A stretch of DNA of 64,000 nt from contig NZ_CAIY01000027.1 in NCBI RefSeq assembly GCF_000350105.1, forward strand, positions 186,001 to 250,000, read 5' to 3'. The position numbers and the translations under genes are program-made. Within the stretch, counting starts at the first letter, position 1. Every line of letters starts with the position of its first letter. Shown here in pieces: positions 54,539 through 63,865 of the stretch. Origin of the DNA: Richelia intracellularis HH01 (GTDB lineage Bacteria > Cyanobacteriota > Cyanobacteriia > Cyanobacteriales > Nostocaceae). The notes below the pieces were generated by a model. That model was not told the origin of the DNA, made no database searches, and saw nothing but the letters and a program-made list of their open reading frames with translations.

Positions 54539-55243
54539 ATGAACAATGACAACTTAGATTTATTTGTATTGACACTTTATATTATCGGTATTACCTATAC
54601 ATTTAATCGTATGGTTGACTCTATCGGTGATCGTATAAAAGTAGAGTGTGATGCAAGAAAAACTATTACCGAGCAATTAAAAAGGCAAAATTTGGAAGAT
54701 AAGTTAGAGATATCCTTTTCTTTAAAAGGGATATATCCAATAGATGAACCTGATACCCTATTCATGAACGTTAAAAATAAATCTGAGAATTTAGCAATTT
54801 ATGTGGATTGGGATAATAGTTCTATTGCAGGTATTGATCAGCGGTCACGGCGAGTAATTCGTAAATCACCAGACTTAGTTAGGGATTTGGCTGTACCTCA
54901 GATTCCAAGTTTGATTGTTCCTGGTAGAACTCTCAAAGAATCAGTTACTGCAGAAGATGTATTCAAACGAGATAAAGAAACAGGTACATACTCCCCAGCT
55001 CTTCCAATAGCTAATATTCCTGGGTTACAAAAAGGAGGAAAACTCCAAAAAAAGCAGTATATGGATTTTATGAGTGGCAAGATAGATTTTGAGTTTTCTC
55101 TGGATTTAGTTTTAAGAATAGCAGAGGCTACCTATGGTGTTAACCAAGGAACAAATATTCCTCTTGTTTGTATTGTTAATTGCCCTTTTAAAATTAAAAA
55201 ACTTCCTTGGACTTATGCACTTCCCTGGAATAGAAAGAAGTAA
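54539..55243 (+). CDS. Hypothetical protein (234 aa) with an N-terminal membrane segment
   Basis: I do not recognise the family. The N-terminal 20 residues (LDLFVLTLYIIGITYTFN) form a probable membrane anchor or uncleaved signal. A polar helix rich in Arg/Lys/Glu follows (residues 28-56). Residues 60-234 look like a soluble beta-rich domain: LEISFSLKGIYPIDEPDTLF, IYVDWDNSSIAGIDQRSRRV, SLIVPGRTLKESVTAEDVF and a C-terminal VCIVNCPFKIKKLPWTY. The anchor places this domain either inside or outside the membrane; sequence alone does not decide. Codon use and composition are coding-like, and the frame is intact between 3.5 kb of empty DNA and rnpB. Confidence 0.7.
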   Translation: MNNDNLDLFVLTLYIIGITYTFNRMVDSIGDRIKVECDARKTITEQLKRQNLEDKLEISFSLKGIYPIDEPDTLFMNVKNKSENLAIYVDWDNSSIAGIDQRSRRVIRKSPDLVRDLAVPQIPSLIVPGRTLKESVTAEDVFKRDKETGTYSPALPIANIPGLQKGGKLQKKQYMDFMSGKIDFEFSLDLVLRIAEATYGVNQGTNIPLVCIVNCPFKIKKLPWTYALPWNRKK

Positions 55244-55380
55244 TGTAGTAGAAGAAATAGAAAGAGAGTGGTAAGAAATGAGTTAAGAAGAAGATATTTT
55301 GACTATCAACTATCGACTGTAAGTCTCCTAACTTTATCATTAGTTTCCCATATGCAACATAAAATACTAAACTAATTAAT

Positions 55381-55829
55381 AGGAGAGAGTAGGTGTAGGC
55401 GGTTACAGAATGGTGTAAACACCATTTTGAGGAAAGTCCGGGCTTCCTAAAGACCTGACTTGCTGGATAACTCCCAGTGCGAGTGATCGTGAGGATAGTG
55501 CCACAGAAAAATACCGCCTCTAAATTTTAGATTTCAAATTGCAAATTTTAGATTTTAGAATCAATCGAAAGTCCAAAATTTAAAATTTGAAATCCTTAGG
55601 GGTAAGGGTGCAAAGGTGTGGTAAGAGCACACCAGCAGTATCGAGAGGTACTGGCTAGGTAAACCCCGGTTGGAAGCAAGGTCACAGGAGTGATGGTTGG
55701 TCTTTTACCGACTCCGCTAAATTAGAGCCGCTAGAGGTGTTTGGTAACAAACATCCCAGATAGATAACCGCCCTCATGAGTTAATTGCTCATGAGAACAG
55801 AACCCGGCTTACTACCAACTCTCTCTCTA
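55381..55829 (+). ncRNA. rnpB: RNase P RNA (rnpB)
   Basis: Catalytic RNA that trims tRNA 5' ends. It is recognised by the paired ends (AGGAGAGAGTAGG at 55381 and CCAACTCTCTCTCTA near the 3' end) and the conserved core: GAGGAAAGTCCGGGCTTCC, AACTCCCAGTGCGAGTGA, GATAGTGCCACAGAAA, ATACCGCC, GGTAAGGGTGCAAAGGTG, GGTAAGAGCACACCAGC, CGAGAGGTACTGGCTAGG, AAACCCCG and AGATAGATAACCGCC. Between ATACCGCC and GGGTAAGGGTG lies an unusual AT-rich insert of about 80 bases (55518-55599) able to fold into a long stem. Exact ends are approximate by a few bases. Confidence 0.96.
55518..55599 (+). repeat. AT-rich inverted-repeat insert in a variable stem of rnpB
   Basis: The arm at about 55530-55551 (GATTTCAAATTGCAAATTTT) matches the reverse complement of 55573-55594 with few mismatches. 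The strand contains repeated ATTTTAGA/ATTTCAAA heptamer-like units, resembling the short tandem repeats common in Nostocales genomes. Core RNase P sequence resumes immediately on both sides. Confidence 0.75.
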
Positions 55830-57250
55830 CTAATAGTTTTTACTGAATAGATAAAAAACATCTCCAGAATATATAATTAAGTAGGAACAATGGGACTATA
55901 AAGGGGTATAAATAAAATGAAGGAAAGATCACCTTACAAAAAACGATGCTATTACAAATTATGCCTAGCTTTTTTCCAGAAACATTTAATTAGGCTTTAT
56001 TAGTATATATTTTAGATGTTAGCAAGTCTATTTCTTTATCCAATAAGGTTTGATTACCCTAGATTTAGATTTAATTTATAAAAATTCTTTGAATGTAAGT
56101 TTCCTACAGATGAGATCATTTTTTACTTGAAAATTATTAGATTTTTTAGGATACAATTCAGGGTTATGATCAAGACCCTATAAATAATTTTTTATGGGAG
56201 ACTTATTTTGACCATAAAATAAAAATATCACCATTGTTATACTTCAAATTTAGATGCTTGATAGAAAGCATAATTTTTGTCCATAAGAAGTTTTCTTTAT
56301 TCTTTAAGGAAAATATTTGTAATTAACTTTTATAGTGATACACATAGAAAACCAAACTAGAATCATTTTCCAAGACTTTTTTCATTTGTATTGTATATTG
56401 ATACATATAAAAAATACTTAGAATTTGCAATTATTGCTGACCATTAGAAATTTTTTATGATACTTTTGAGAAAACTAAATATTTGTTTTTAGGCCAGTCT
56501 GTTGGTAGGATTAAGGTACAAAAAAACAGTTAAATTAATGCCTTATTTTAGTTGTATAGTATAATTTTTACTTTATATTTAGACTTGCATTAGTTTTGAG
56601 AATAAATCTGAACTATTTAAGTTTACTCAGGAAAATATAAAGAAATAAGCTAATTACTTTTTTCATAACTCTATGCTTTGAATTGTAGGACTTTACAACA
56701 CTTACTTAAACCTAGTCTAGATTTATTGCCTCAAGGCAAACTTAATAAAACATATTTTGGACTTGATTTTACTCCTATCATGATTTTTTGCGTTTCCATT
56801 CAAACTCTTATTCTTTAGAAAACTTGCTAAGTTGCTTATATCGAAAAAAATATGTGCTGATTCTTCTCTAGAAATGATTGTTATTACACTTTATAAATAC
56901 CTTGTAGTATAATCTTTAATCCTTATTCTTTAAGATGTCATATACTTAGCTTAAGTCTGTAACATCAATAAATTTTTAGCAGGCTGGTAAATAAATATTA
57001 TCAAGTTCGCAGTGAGCTACAAATTCATTGTATAAGGGTTAAAGTACTTGCTACAATACCCTTAATTTTGTCTCAATAAGAACTTTCACAGTTGTAAATA
57101 TGAAACTAAAATCCAAGTTAAGGGAAACTCATTTCCCCTAACTTTACAATCAAGTTTTAAATCATCTGTGTTTGAAACTGAGACCATACTAAATTCCACT
57201 CCCACCTATCAGCACAAAAATTTTCTTAACTATATTATCAACATGCTTTA
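55830..57250. other. 1.4-kb non-coding spacer between rnpB and rnc
   Basis: AT-rich with dense stops. It should contain the rnc promoter. No gene, RNA or strong repeat is recognised. Confidence 0.55.
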
Positions 57251-57970
57251 ATGAAACTTGCTTATCCACGTCGACAACGCCAACTCGAAACTTTAGTCAA
57301 AAAATTAGGCTTGTCACTAGAAGAACCAATAAAGTGGGATTTACTTGACTTAGCACTTACCCATCCTTCTGTTTCAGATTCTGACAATTATGAACAATTA
57401 GAATTTTTGGGGGATGCAGTAGTACGTTTGGTGGCAGCAATAGTTTTATGGGAAAAATACCCAGATTTTCCAATTGGAGATTTTGCTGCTATTCGTTCCG
57501 TGTTAGTAAGTGATCGCATTTTGTCAAAATTGGCTAAGGAATATGGTTTGCAATTATATTTACTAGTAGCAGGCAGTGCTAGTGGTGATCGAGTAGGACA
57601 ACAATCCCGGTTAGCAGATGCTTTCGAAGCGGTTCTTGGTGCGTTATATCTCAGCACCAATAATTTGGAGTTAATTCGTCCCTGGCTGGATAGTCACTTT
57701 TGCAAACTCGCCACTGAAATTCGCCGTGACCCTGCCAGGCTTAACTACAAAGCTGCTTTGCAAGAATGGACTCAAGCACAGTTTAAGGTGTTACCAGAAT
57801 ACCGAGTAGTAGAGATACCTCCTTCTGTACGTAATCAAGAACGCTTTATAGCTGAAGTATGGCTGAACGGGAAAAAATTGGGGAATGGTAAGGGACGTTC
57901 TATTAAAGCTGCAGAACAAGCAGCGGCAAAAGTAGCTTTTTTATCAGTAAATTGCCCACAAAAATCTTAA
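57251..57970 (+). CDS. rnc: Ribonuclease III
   Basis: A double-strand-specific endonuclease that processes rRNA precursors and structured RNAs. It has 239 residues. The nuclease domain (1-150) has the family signature YEQLEFLGDAVV (47-58), with the metal-binding Glu and Asp, and the second acidic cluster in RLADAFEAVLGALYL. The double-stranded-RNA-binding domain (about 162-233) has NYKAALQEWTQ and the C-terminal GKGRSIKAAEQAAAKVAF. Cyanobacteria often have several RNase III paralogues; this is a full-length two-domain one. It is monocistronic. Confidence 0.94.
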   Translation: MKLAYPRRQRQLETLVKKLGLSLEEPIKWDLLDLALTHPSVSDSDNYEQLEFLGDAVVRLVAAIVLWEKYPDFPIGDFAAIRSVLVSDRILSKLAKEYGLQLYLLVAGSASGDRVGQQSRLADAFEAVLGALYLSTNNLELIRPWLDSHFCKLATEIRRDPARLNYKAALQEWTQAQFKVLPEYRVVEIPPSVRNQERFIAEVWLNGKKLGNGKGRSIKAAEQAAAKVAFLSVNCPQKS

Positions 57971-59289
57971 ACCCTTGCTAATTTAAGCTGCTACAAACTA
58001 TTATATAGCTATCTGTAGCAGCCAATTAAAAAATGCACTTCCTATGATTAATATTATTAGATAATACAAGTATTTACTAATAATTTTTATTACCTATTAT
58101 GAATTTTAAAGTAGCTAATACCAGAAAGTTATTAACAACTATTAAGCATTCTTTTAACTAACCAGATAATTTATCATTAAAAACTCAGTTACAATAGGTA
58201 AGGAGATTAAAAAATTTAGCCACTACAAATACTGTACATACTCATTATCCTCTGTTGAGTATGTACTTCAGTAAAAAGAACACTTTTTAGCTAAAAACAC
58301 TAAACTTTCAGCCAGAGTAGTATTATGAATTTTGCTTAGCATATAGAACTTTAAATTAATAGTTAGTTCTATTATTAATTAGAATATTTAAGTTATAGTG
58401 AGGCTAGTTGTTATTTATAATATTGCAATTTTATTGATTGGTTATAGCAAACTTCTATCACGAAAATAGAATCTGGGATTACAATATATCTACAACTTCA
58501 AAGATCAAAAGTAGCTACAGACTTATTATGAGTAACTCCTAAATTTACTCAGTCTTGAAATCAAATATCCAGCTGTATTGACTATATTAGTATTAAGTAA
58601 TAACTATTGATAATAGAAGGTTGACCAATACTAAGTCAAACTTACTATACTGGAGTTCAAAACATTAGACTGATAATTTTATATCCATCGATTAATGATA
58701 TATAATATCAACTATTGTTCAATAGTAAATTTTATAAAAGGCTTTTAATTTATTCTAGTATTTGATACTCTAAATACTAGAATAAATCAGATATTTACTT
58801 TAGTCTTCTTGACAGCATATTAGTAAATAGACTAACTGACTTAAGAGCTTTCTTCTATTTTTAGAAAAAACTACCTAATAGTAGAACGAAAATCGATTTG
58901 TAATTTCATTTGATATCTATCAGTTACCAGGGACATAAAAATCCTTATTTACTAAGTCAAGAAAAGATTTATCCGCTTATAAATTTATTATTAATGGTTT
59001 TGATATACTAATATTAGTAAGTATTTTATAACTGCTTAAAAAGCATATCATAAATGTATGATTATGATATGGCTTAGTCATATCTCTTATACTTTGATAT
59101 ATTTCTACTAATTAATTTAAGTAAATAGAGGTTGAGGAAAAATAAGTGCCCTTCAATATACCTTTTAGAACCCATTATTTACAAAAAAATTATGCAATTT
59201 ATACTTCGCTTTTTCCCAAAATTATCAGTATCCCAGACATTAGTCTCAATAGTAGATATAAAACCGATTTCTTAATCAGGATAAAGTCT
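57971..59289. other. 1.3-kb non-coding spacer
   Basis: AT-rich. It probably includes the eroded 5' two-thirds of glcE, of which nothing is readable. A perfect hairpin at 58748-58787 is listed separately, and a smaller one (CATATCATAA/TTATGATATG) lies near 59046-59073. Confidence 0.5.
58748..58787. repeat. Perfect 16-bp inverted repeat
   Basis: Arms ATTTATTCTAGTATTT (58748-58763) and 58772-58787 pair exactly around an 8-base loop. It lies in decayed DNA between rnc and the glcE remnant. Confidence 0.75.
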
Positions 59290-59745
59290 CCACTTTTCTT
59301 GCTTAAGCGCGATCAAAGCTAATTTTCTCTCTGAAGAATTTGTAGATAATTTATATCTTGGTAAAAATTCAAAAGAGGTGAACTTATGGCAAGGATTGCA
59401 AGAATAAATACATAGGACAAGCAAAAAATCTTCTATTGCCTGTAAAACAGAAATAATAACCCCTACAGCAACAGAAGTTATAGCTAAATTAGAGATGGGA
59501 GTTATTAATATTAGCTGTGGCTTGGGTTTATTACAGTTTGATAAGAAACAAGAAATATTAAAAATGTGAATAGTCTGTGAACATCACAGGGTTTTTTGAG
59601 TATTCTTACAGCAGATAATCAAGTTCAAGAAAATATAGATATTTGGGGCTATACTAGTAATCCTCTAAATTTAATGCAGGACACAAAAAGGCAATTCGAC
59701 AGCAAGAACATTTTTAGTCCCGGGCATTTTGTTGGAGAGATATGA
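59290..59745 (+). pseudogene. glcE: Remnant of glycolate dehydrogenase subunit GlcE (C-terminal third)
   Basis: FAD-binding subunit of the glycolate dehydrogenase that opens photorespiratory glycolate salvage. Only the last 150 or so codons can be read. One frame gives IKANFLSEEFVDNLYLGKNS, NLWQGLQE-stop and TEVIAKLEMGVINISCGLGL, with stops at about 59390 (TAA) and 59567 (TGA). After a frameshift in a T-run near 59590 the next frame gives SILTADNQVQENIDIWGYTS and ends FDSKNIFSPGHFVGEI, matching the conserved GlcE C-terminus (QFDP-x-x-ILSPGRFVGGI). The upstream two-thirds is unrecognisable. The start coordinate is approximate. It is directly followed by the glcF remnant in the normal order. 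Confidence 0.8.
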
Positions 59746-59840
59746 TGAACCTCAGATAACAAGTGAGAATCTGAAATTAAAAATCCTATTCTTCGTATAT
59801 TTATACTATTTCTTAATAAGAACAGTATTAGACATTAGCT

Positions 59841-60690
59841 ATGCAAATTCCGTATTATAAAAACGGTCAGCAGATCAATATAAAAAAGCTTAAAGGTTTT
59901 GATAATAAATAGCCAAAAGATTCTAAATTAATTGATAGTTGCATGCACTATGGGTTTTATCTTTTCATCTATCCTACTTATCAAGTAATTGGCAAATAAA
60001 TGGATTCCCCTAGTGGTAGAATAAACTTAATATATGCAACTAATAAAGGGAAAATAGCATTAAGTAAATCCACAATAAGGCTTTTGATTCTTATGTAGTT
60101 TATTTATTATGTTATCATACATCCTTCTAGGATGGAACATGATAGAACATGATAGGCTAATAGCTGCAAGTAATCTTATGCCCGCTGTTTAAAAAATTCT
60201 GCTATCCGCAAAATACTTCTATCCCTATTTTTCTATATTAATAGGTTAATATTTTTCTTTTTTGTCCTCTTATTTTCTCAAAAACTGGGGTTTTCTAAAT
60301 TCTTTTATGCCACAAAAATACTTTATAATGTCTCCCATATTTTTACAGTGATGGAATCTCTTCTGACAGAGGCCACTTTAAAATATTTCCAAGATGATTT
60401 GCCAATTATTATTCTTGCGTAACAGAAGAAATACGATTAGGTGTAATTAATTCTGGGTTGCATACAAGTGAATGCAGCAATTTGTTGTGGTAGTACAGAA
60501 GTTTATAATATTTTGCAATCTGAAATGGCAGAAGAATTGTGGTGATCAAAGGTACAAAACCTCTTTTCGACCTAATTCTGGTTGTAGTTTACAGATTAGG
60601 AAACATTTACAGGAAAATCAGATAATTATCATACACCCTATAGAATTTCTGGACTATACAATTCAGGATAAGAAGTTAACAGGTATGTAG
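59841..60690 (+). pseudogene. glcF: Remnant of glycolate dehydrogenase iron-sulfur subunit GlcF
   Basis: The N-terminal part from ATG 59841 reads DSKLIDSCMHYGFYLFIYPT and YQVIGK-stop-MDSPSGRINLIYATNKGKIALS, the GlcF start with its first 4Fe-4S site. Of the four cysteines in C-x-x-C-x-x-C-x-x-x-C-P, three are Tyr (TGT to TAT). In-frame stops follow. The C-terminal part near 60460-60690 is clear in several frames: CCGSTEVYNILQSEMAEEL, then NSGCSLQIRKHLQENQIIII and HPIEFLDYTIQDKKL. At about 850 bases versus roughly 1350 for a whole gene, the middle has been deleted or eroded. A 72-codon open frame at 60472-60690 is just its tail. Confidence 0.85.
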
Positions 60691-61153
60691 CTAACCCACA
60701 ATAATAATTTTATGAATGTCAAGGTTATACGACTTCCCGCTTGAGTACTTTGTGAGTGTCTTCATAAAAGATAAAGGTGGTAATAAAGAACTTTAATTAT
60801 TTACACTTACATCAATGATTATGCTTTGGGAGCAAGATATTAAATAAATAAAATCCATACAGTAAAATCTATAGAATTAATAAGTAAAGTGAATAATCTT
60901 GCATACCCACATAATATATCCTATACATGAATGGTTTCAAAGACTTAGGTAAATGTCATGATTTTTGCTCAATCCACTTATGGCGATCTTGAATCAGTCT
61001 AAATATCTGTGAGGAGGAGAATATTTAATACAAGTTACTAGTCTAGCAGCTTGAAAAATTAGAATATTAGGATATAAATATCCCAGCGGTTAAATATACC
61101 ATTATAATTAATCTGGTGAATAAGTCTACTTGAGTTTATAGAGGTAGTAAACA
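60691..61153. other. Non-coding spacer
   Basis: About 460 AT-rich bases upstream of the Nfu gene; it includes an AGGAGGAG stretch near 61012 with no start codon at a usable distance. Confidence 0.5.
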
Positions 61154-61384
61154 ATGGAATTGACAGTAGAAAATGTAGAAACTGTATTAGATGAAATGCG
61201 TCCATATCTTATATCTGATGGTGGTAACGTAGAACTAGTGGAGCTTGATGGCCCCATTGTAAAACTTCGTTTGCAAGGTGCTTGTGGTTCTTGTCCTAGC
61301 TCTGCCATGACTTTAAGAATGGGGATTGAACGTCGTTTACGGGAGATGATTCCAGAAATTTCCGAAGTAGAGCAGGTTATTTAA
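61154..61384 (+). CDS. NifU-like iron-sulfur scaffold (Nfu, C-terminal-domain type)
   Basis: A 76-residue Nfu scaffold that carries and delivers Fe-S clusters, essential in cyanobacteria for photosystem I and other proteins. It consists only of the NifU C-terminal domain: [20 protein letters not shown], then the cluster-binding C-x-x-C in GACGSCPSS (Cys44 and Cys47), then [14 protein letters not shown]. The size is typical of the stand-alone cyanobacterial Nfu. The ATG is supported by AGAGGTAG about 8-15 bases upstream. Its full preservation among wrecked neighbours agrees with an essential role. Confidence 0.94.
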   Translation: MELTVENVETVLDEMRPYLISDGGNVELVELDGPIVKLRLQGACGSCPSSAMTLRMGIERRLREMIPEISEVEQVI

Positions 61385-62377
61385 AAGTTAGTTTAGCTTG
61401 CTATAATGGCATCATTTGCAGAACAACTCTTCTATTACTTTCAAATAAAGAGCTTTTAGTTAGGAATTTATAGTTATATACCCTATTTTCAGTTTATAAC
61501 AGTACACTCTTGCTTAAACCCAAAATTATAGGGATTTAGATAAAGGGATACTAGCAAGAGTGACTATTTCTAAATAGTATCACATAGACAGTAAAACATT
61601 TAAATAAGTGACAATAAATGGAAAGGTAAACCAAGATCTTAAAAGATTAAACGTATACTCATATTTGCAGTTTTCTTGGTAAAAGAATATAGAGCTAGTC
61701 AGAAAAAACGCTAAGGAATAATATAAGGTTAGATTTCGATCGGTAAAACTTTATAAGTGTAAATTAATGAAATTATTAAGTTTCTACTGGGTAGCAGCTT
61801 AAAATAATCTTCACTAGTAAATAGGATTACTTAATGTCAACTTAAACACTGGTTTATTTGCTAGCAGGTCTATTTTACAAGATAGAATACCCAAAACTGG
61901 AAAGTCTAAAAAATAAACTGTTGGTATTACTCATACTCACATACAACTCTACGTGAAGTTCCATATCAGTTTTATTTAGTCAAAACTTAAAATATTAAGG
62001 CACTAGAATAGTGACTAAAATAATATGTTTATCCTTCACAATACAATTCAAACCCCTTATATAAAAATTCCACCCGTGGCTTTATTTGGTTAGATAATAT
62101 GAAGACTTATTATCTCCTACTAATCTAATAGTTTGATTGTTTCTCTACTATTGAATACTTATGAATTATGATTACTATCAGATGCTTTTATAGGTAATAT
62201 CTTGACTTGTAAAAACTGTTTGAAATTGAATTTCTGGAAGTTTTAATAGTATACATCTAGCATTTTAGAAGTTGTTTATATACCTACCTATATGCAATAT
62301 GCTTAAAACTGTCAGAAACAGCTCTTTATTTTAGGAATATAATCAAGACACTAATGCGGAAATTATATATTTCCATT
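61385..62377. other. Convergent spacer between the Nfu and hydrolase genes
   Basis: About 1 kb, AT-rich. The only structure seen is a 10-bp inverted repeat CACTCTTGCT (61505-61514) with AGCAAGAGTG (61553-61562), 38 bases apart, about 120 bases after the Nfu stop. It might be the end of the Nfu transcript. Confidence 0.5.
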
Positions 62378-63313
62378 TTAACTAGTTAATTGCAAGGCAG
62401 TTTTATTCCTTTGATTTTTTTTCAAGTTGTGGTCAATCCAATCCAAAATTAATTTATTAATTTCTTCTGGATTTTCATCATGAGGACAATGCCCAACATT
62501 ATCCAAGTATATTACTTGTAAATTTTGATTATACTGGGCAAATTTTTCTGCCAGCACTGGGGGAATTAACTTATCTTGGTTACCCCAAATTAATAGAATA
62601 GGAATAGTTAAGTTAGATAAAATATCTTTGATATTAGGACTAAAATTTTTACTGGTAAAACCCTGCAATAAAGCTACAAAGGTACGGGCTGAACCATGGT
62701 CTTGTGGAGGCCTTGCAAAAATATCTATTAATTCATCAGTGACAGCTTCAGGATTGGCGTAAGCGATGATAACCCAACGACGTAACACAATAGGATGGCG
62801 TACTATGTAAAATAGGGGTTTAAGTAACAACGGTGATACAACCATGTTCTTAATACCCATTACCACAGGATGTAAAAAAGCTGGGGTTATTTTTTCTTCC
62901 CAAGAGAGGTCAGGTAAGCTCATAATCACTGCGCTCTTTACTATTTCTGGATGGCTTGCAGTTACAGCTAAGGAGATTAACGAACCTATAGAATTACCTA
63001 CCAAGACTACTGGCTTACGAATAAAAGCTCGCCAGAAATCATATATTTGCTCTACCCAAAGCTTCACCTTATAATTAGCCGGAGCTTTTTGGGAGGCACC
63101 AAAACCCAACAGATCCAAAGCATAAACTGTGTGGTAACTACCCAATACTTCTAAATTATTTCTCCAATGACCAATGGAAGCACCAAAACCATGGATCAAA
63201 ATCAGCGGTACTTCTTGAAGAGAATATTCGTGGGGGCGAATGAAAGTATAGCGAATTTGCCAACCCCTCCAAACCCAGTTTCTCTGATTTCCTAACTTAT
63301 CTTGCCACTTCAT
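62378..63313 (-). CDS. Alpha/beta-fold hydrolase
   Basis: A 311-residue serine hydrolase. It has the oxyanion-hole motif LILIHGFGASIGHWRNN (37-53), the nucleophile elbow VGNSIGS (Ser108), an acid in LIWGNQDKLIPP and the catalytic histidine in DNVGHCPHDENPEEI. The sequence resembles the cyanobacterial/plastid group that includes pheophytinase-like and haloalkane-dehalogenase-like hydrolases. The cap domain (about residues 130-230) has hydrophobic stretches that suggest a lipid-like or pigment-like substrate. The substrate is not determinable here. The ORF is intact and monocistronic. Confidence 0.88.
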   Translation of the reverse strand: MKWQDKLGNQRNWVWRGWQIRYTFIRPHEYSLQEVPLILIHGFGASIGHWRNNLEVLGSYHTVYALDLLGFGASQKAPANYKVKLWVEQIYDFWRAFIRKPVVLVGNSIGSLISLAVTASHPEIVKSAVIMSLPDLSWEEKITPAFLHPVVMGIKNMVVSPLLLKPLFYIVRHPIVLRRWVIIAYANPEAVTDELIDIFARPPQDHGSARTFVALLQGFTSKNFSPNIKDILSNLTIPILLIWGNQDKLIPPVLAEKFAQYNQNLQVIYLDNVGHCPHDENPEEINKLILDWIDHNLKKNQRNKTALQLTS

Positions 63314-63865
63314 AAACCTCTCTCAAGCTAATCTCCACAATAAAACTCTATGACCAGGAATTTTAGAGCTGTTTCATATAACAGTAAAATCTATGTTTTT
63401 CTATCCCCATCTGTTCTGGTTTACTTAGTCAAGTATCCCTATGAAAGTGAAACAGCCATGACATATTCCAATCTCGATTTTTAAAGTCACTTTACAGATG
63501 CTAATGGTATCAATAACTATTAGGAATTAACCCCATTATGACCTTTGAAATTAAGGCTTCCCAAGAAGTTTTCCAATAGAGTATTTAAGACTATACCCCT
63601 CTAATATTCTATAGCTTCCAGGTTTTGGGAACCTAAGCATCAAAAACTAGCAGAATAGTCTCTCTCCAAAAGAATATTATTGATATCCAAAGCGCCTAGA
63701 GTTTATTTACTCTATAGTCTGAGTATCTAAATAATGGCATTTCAGGAAAAATTATTACAGTTAGTTTGTTATATTATGTAATATTAAGTAATCTAAAATA
63801 AAAGTACCAGGGAAAACCCTGCCCATTTTTATACAATACATAACTTACTCCCATGTACCATCAAA
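63314..63865. other. Divergent spacer between the hydrolase and MFS genes
   Basis: About 550 AT-rich bases that should carry both promoters; no named element is recognised. Confidence 0.5.

Noticed and set aside
60472-60690. Apparent 72-aa gene
   Set aside because: Its second half is the GlcF C-terminus (SGCSLQIRKHL, HPIEFLDYTI) in a shifted frame, so it is part of the glcF pseudogene.
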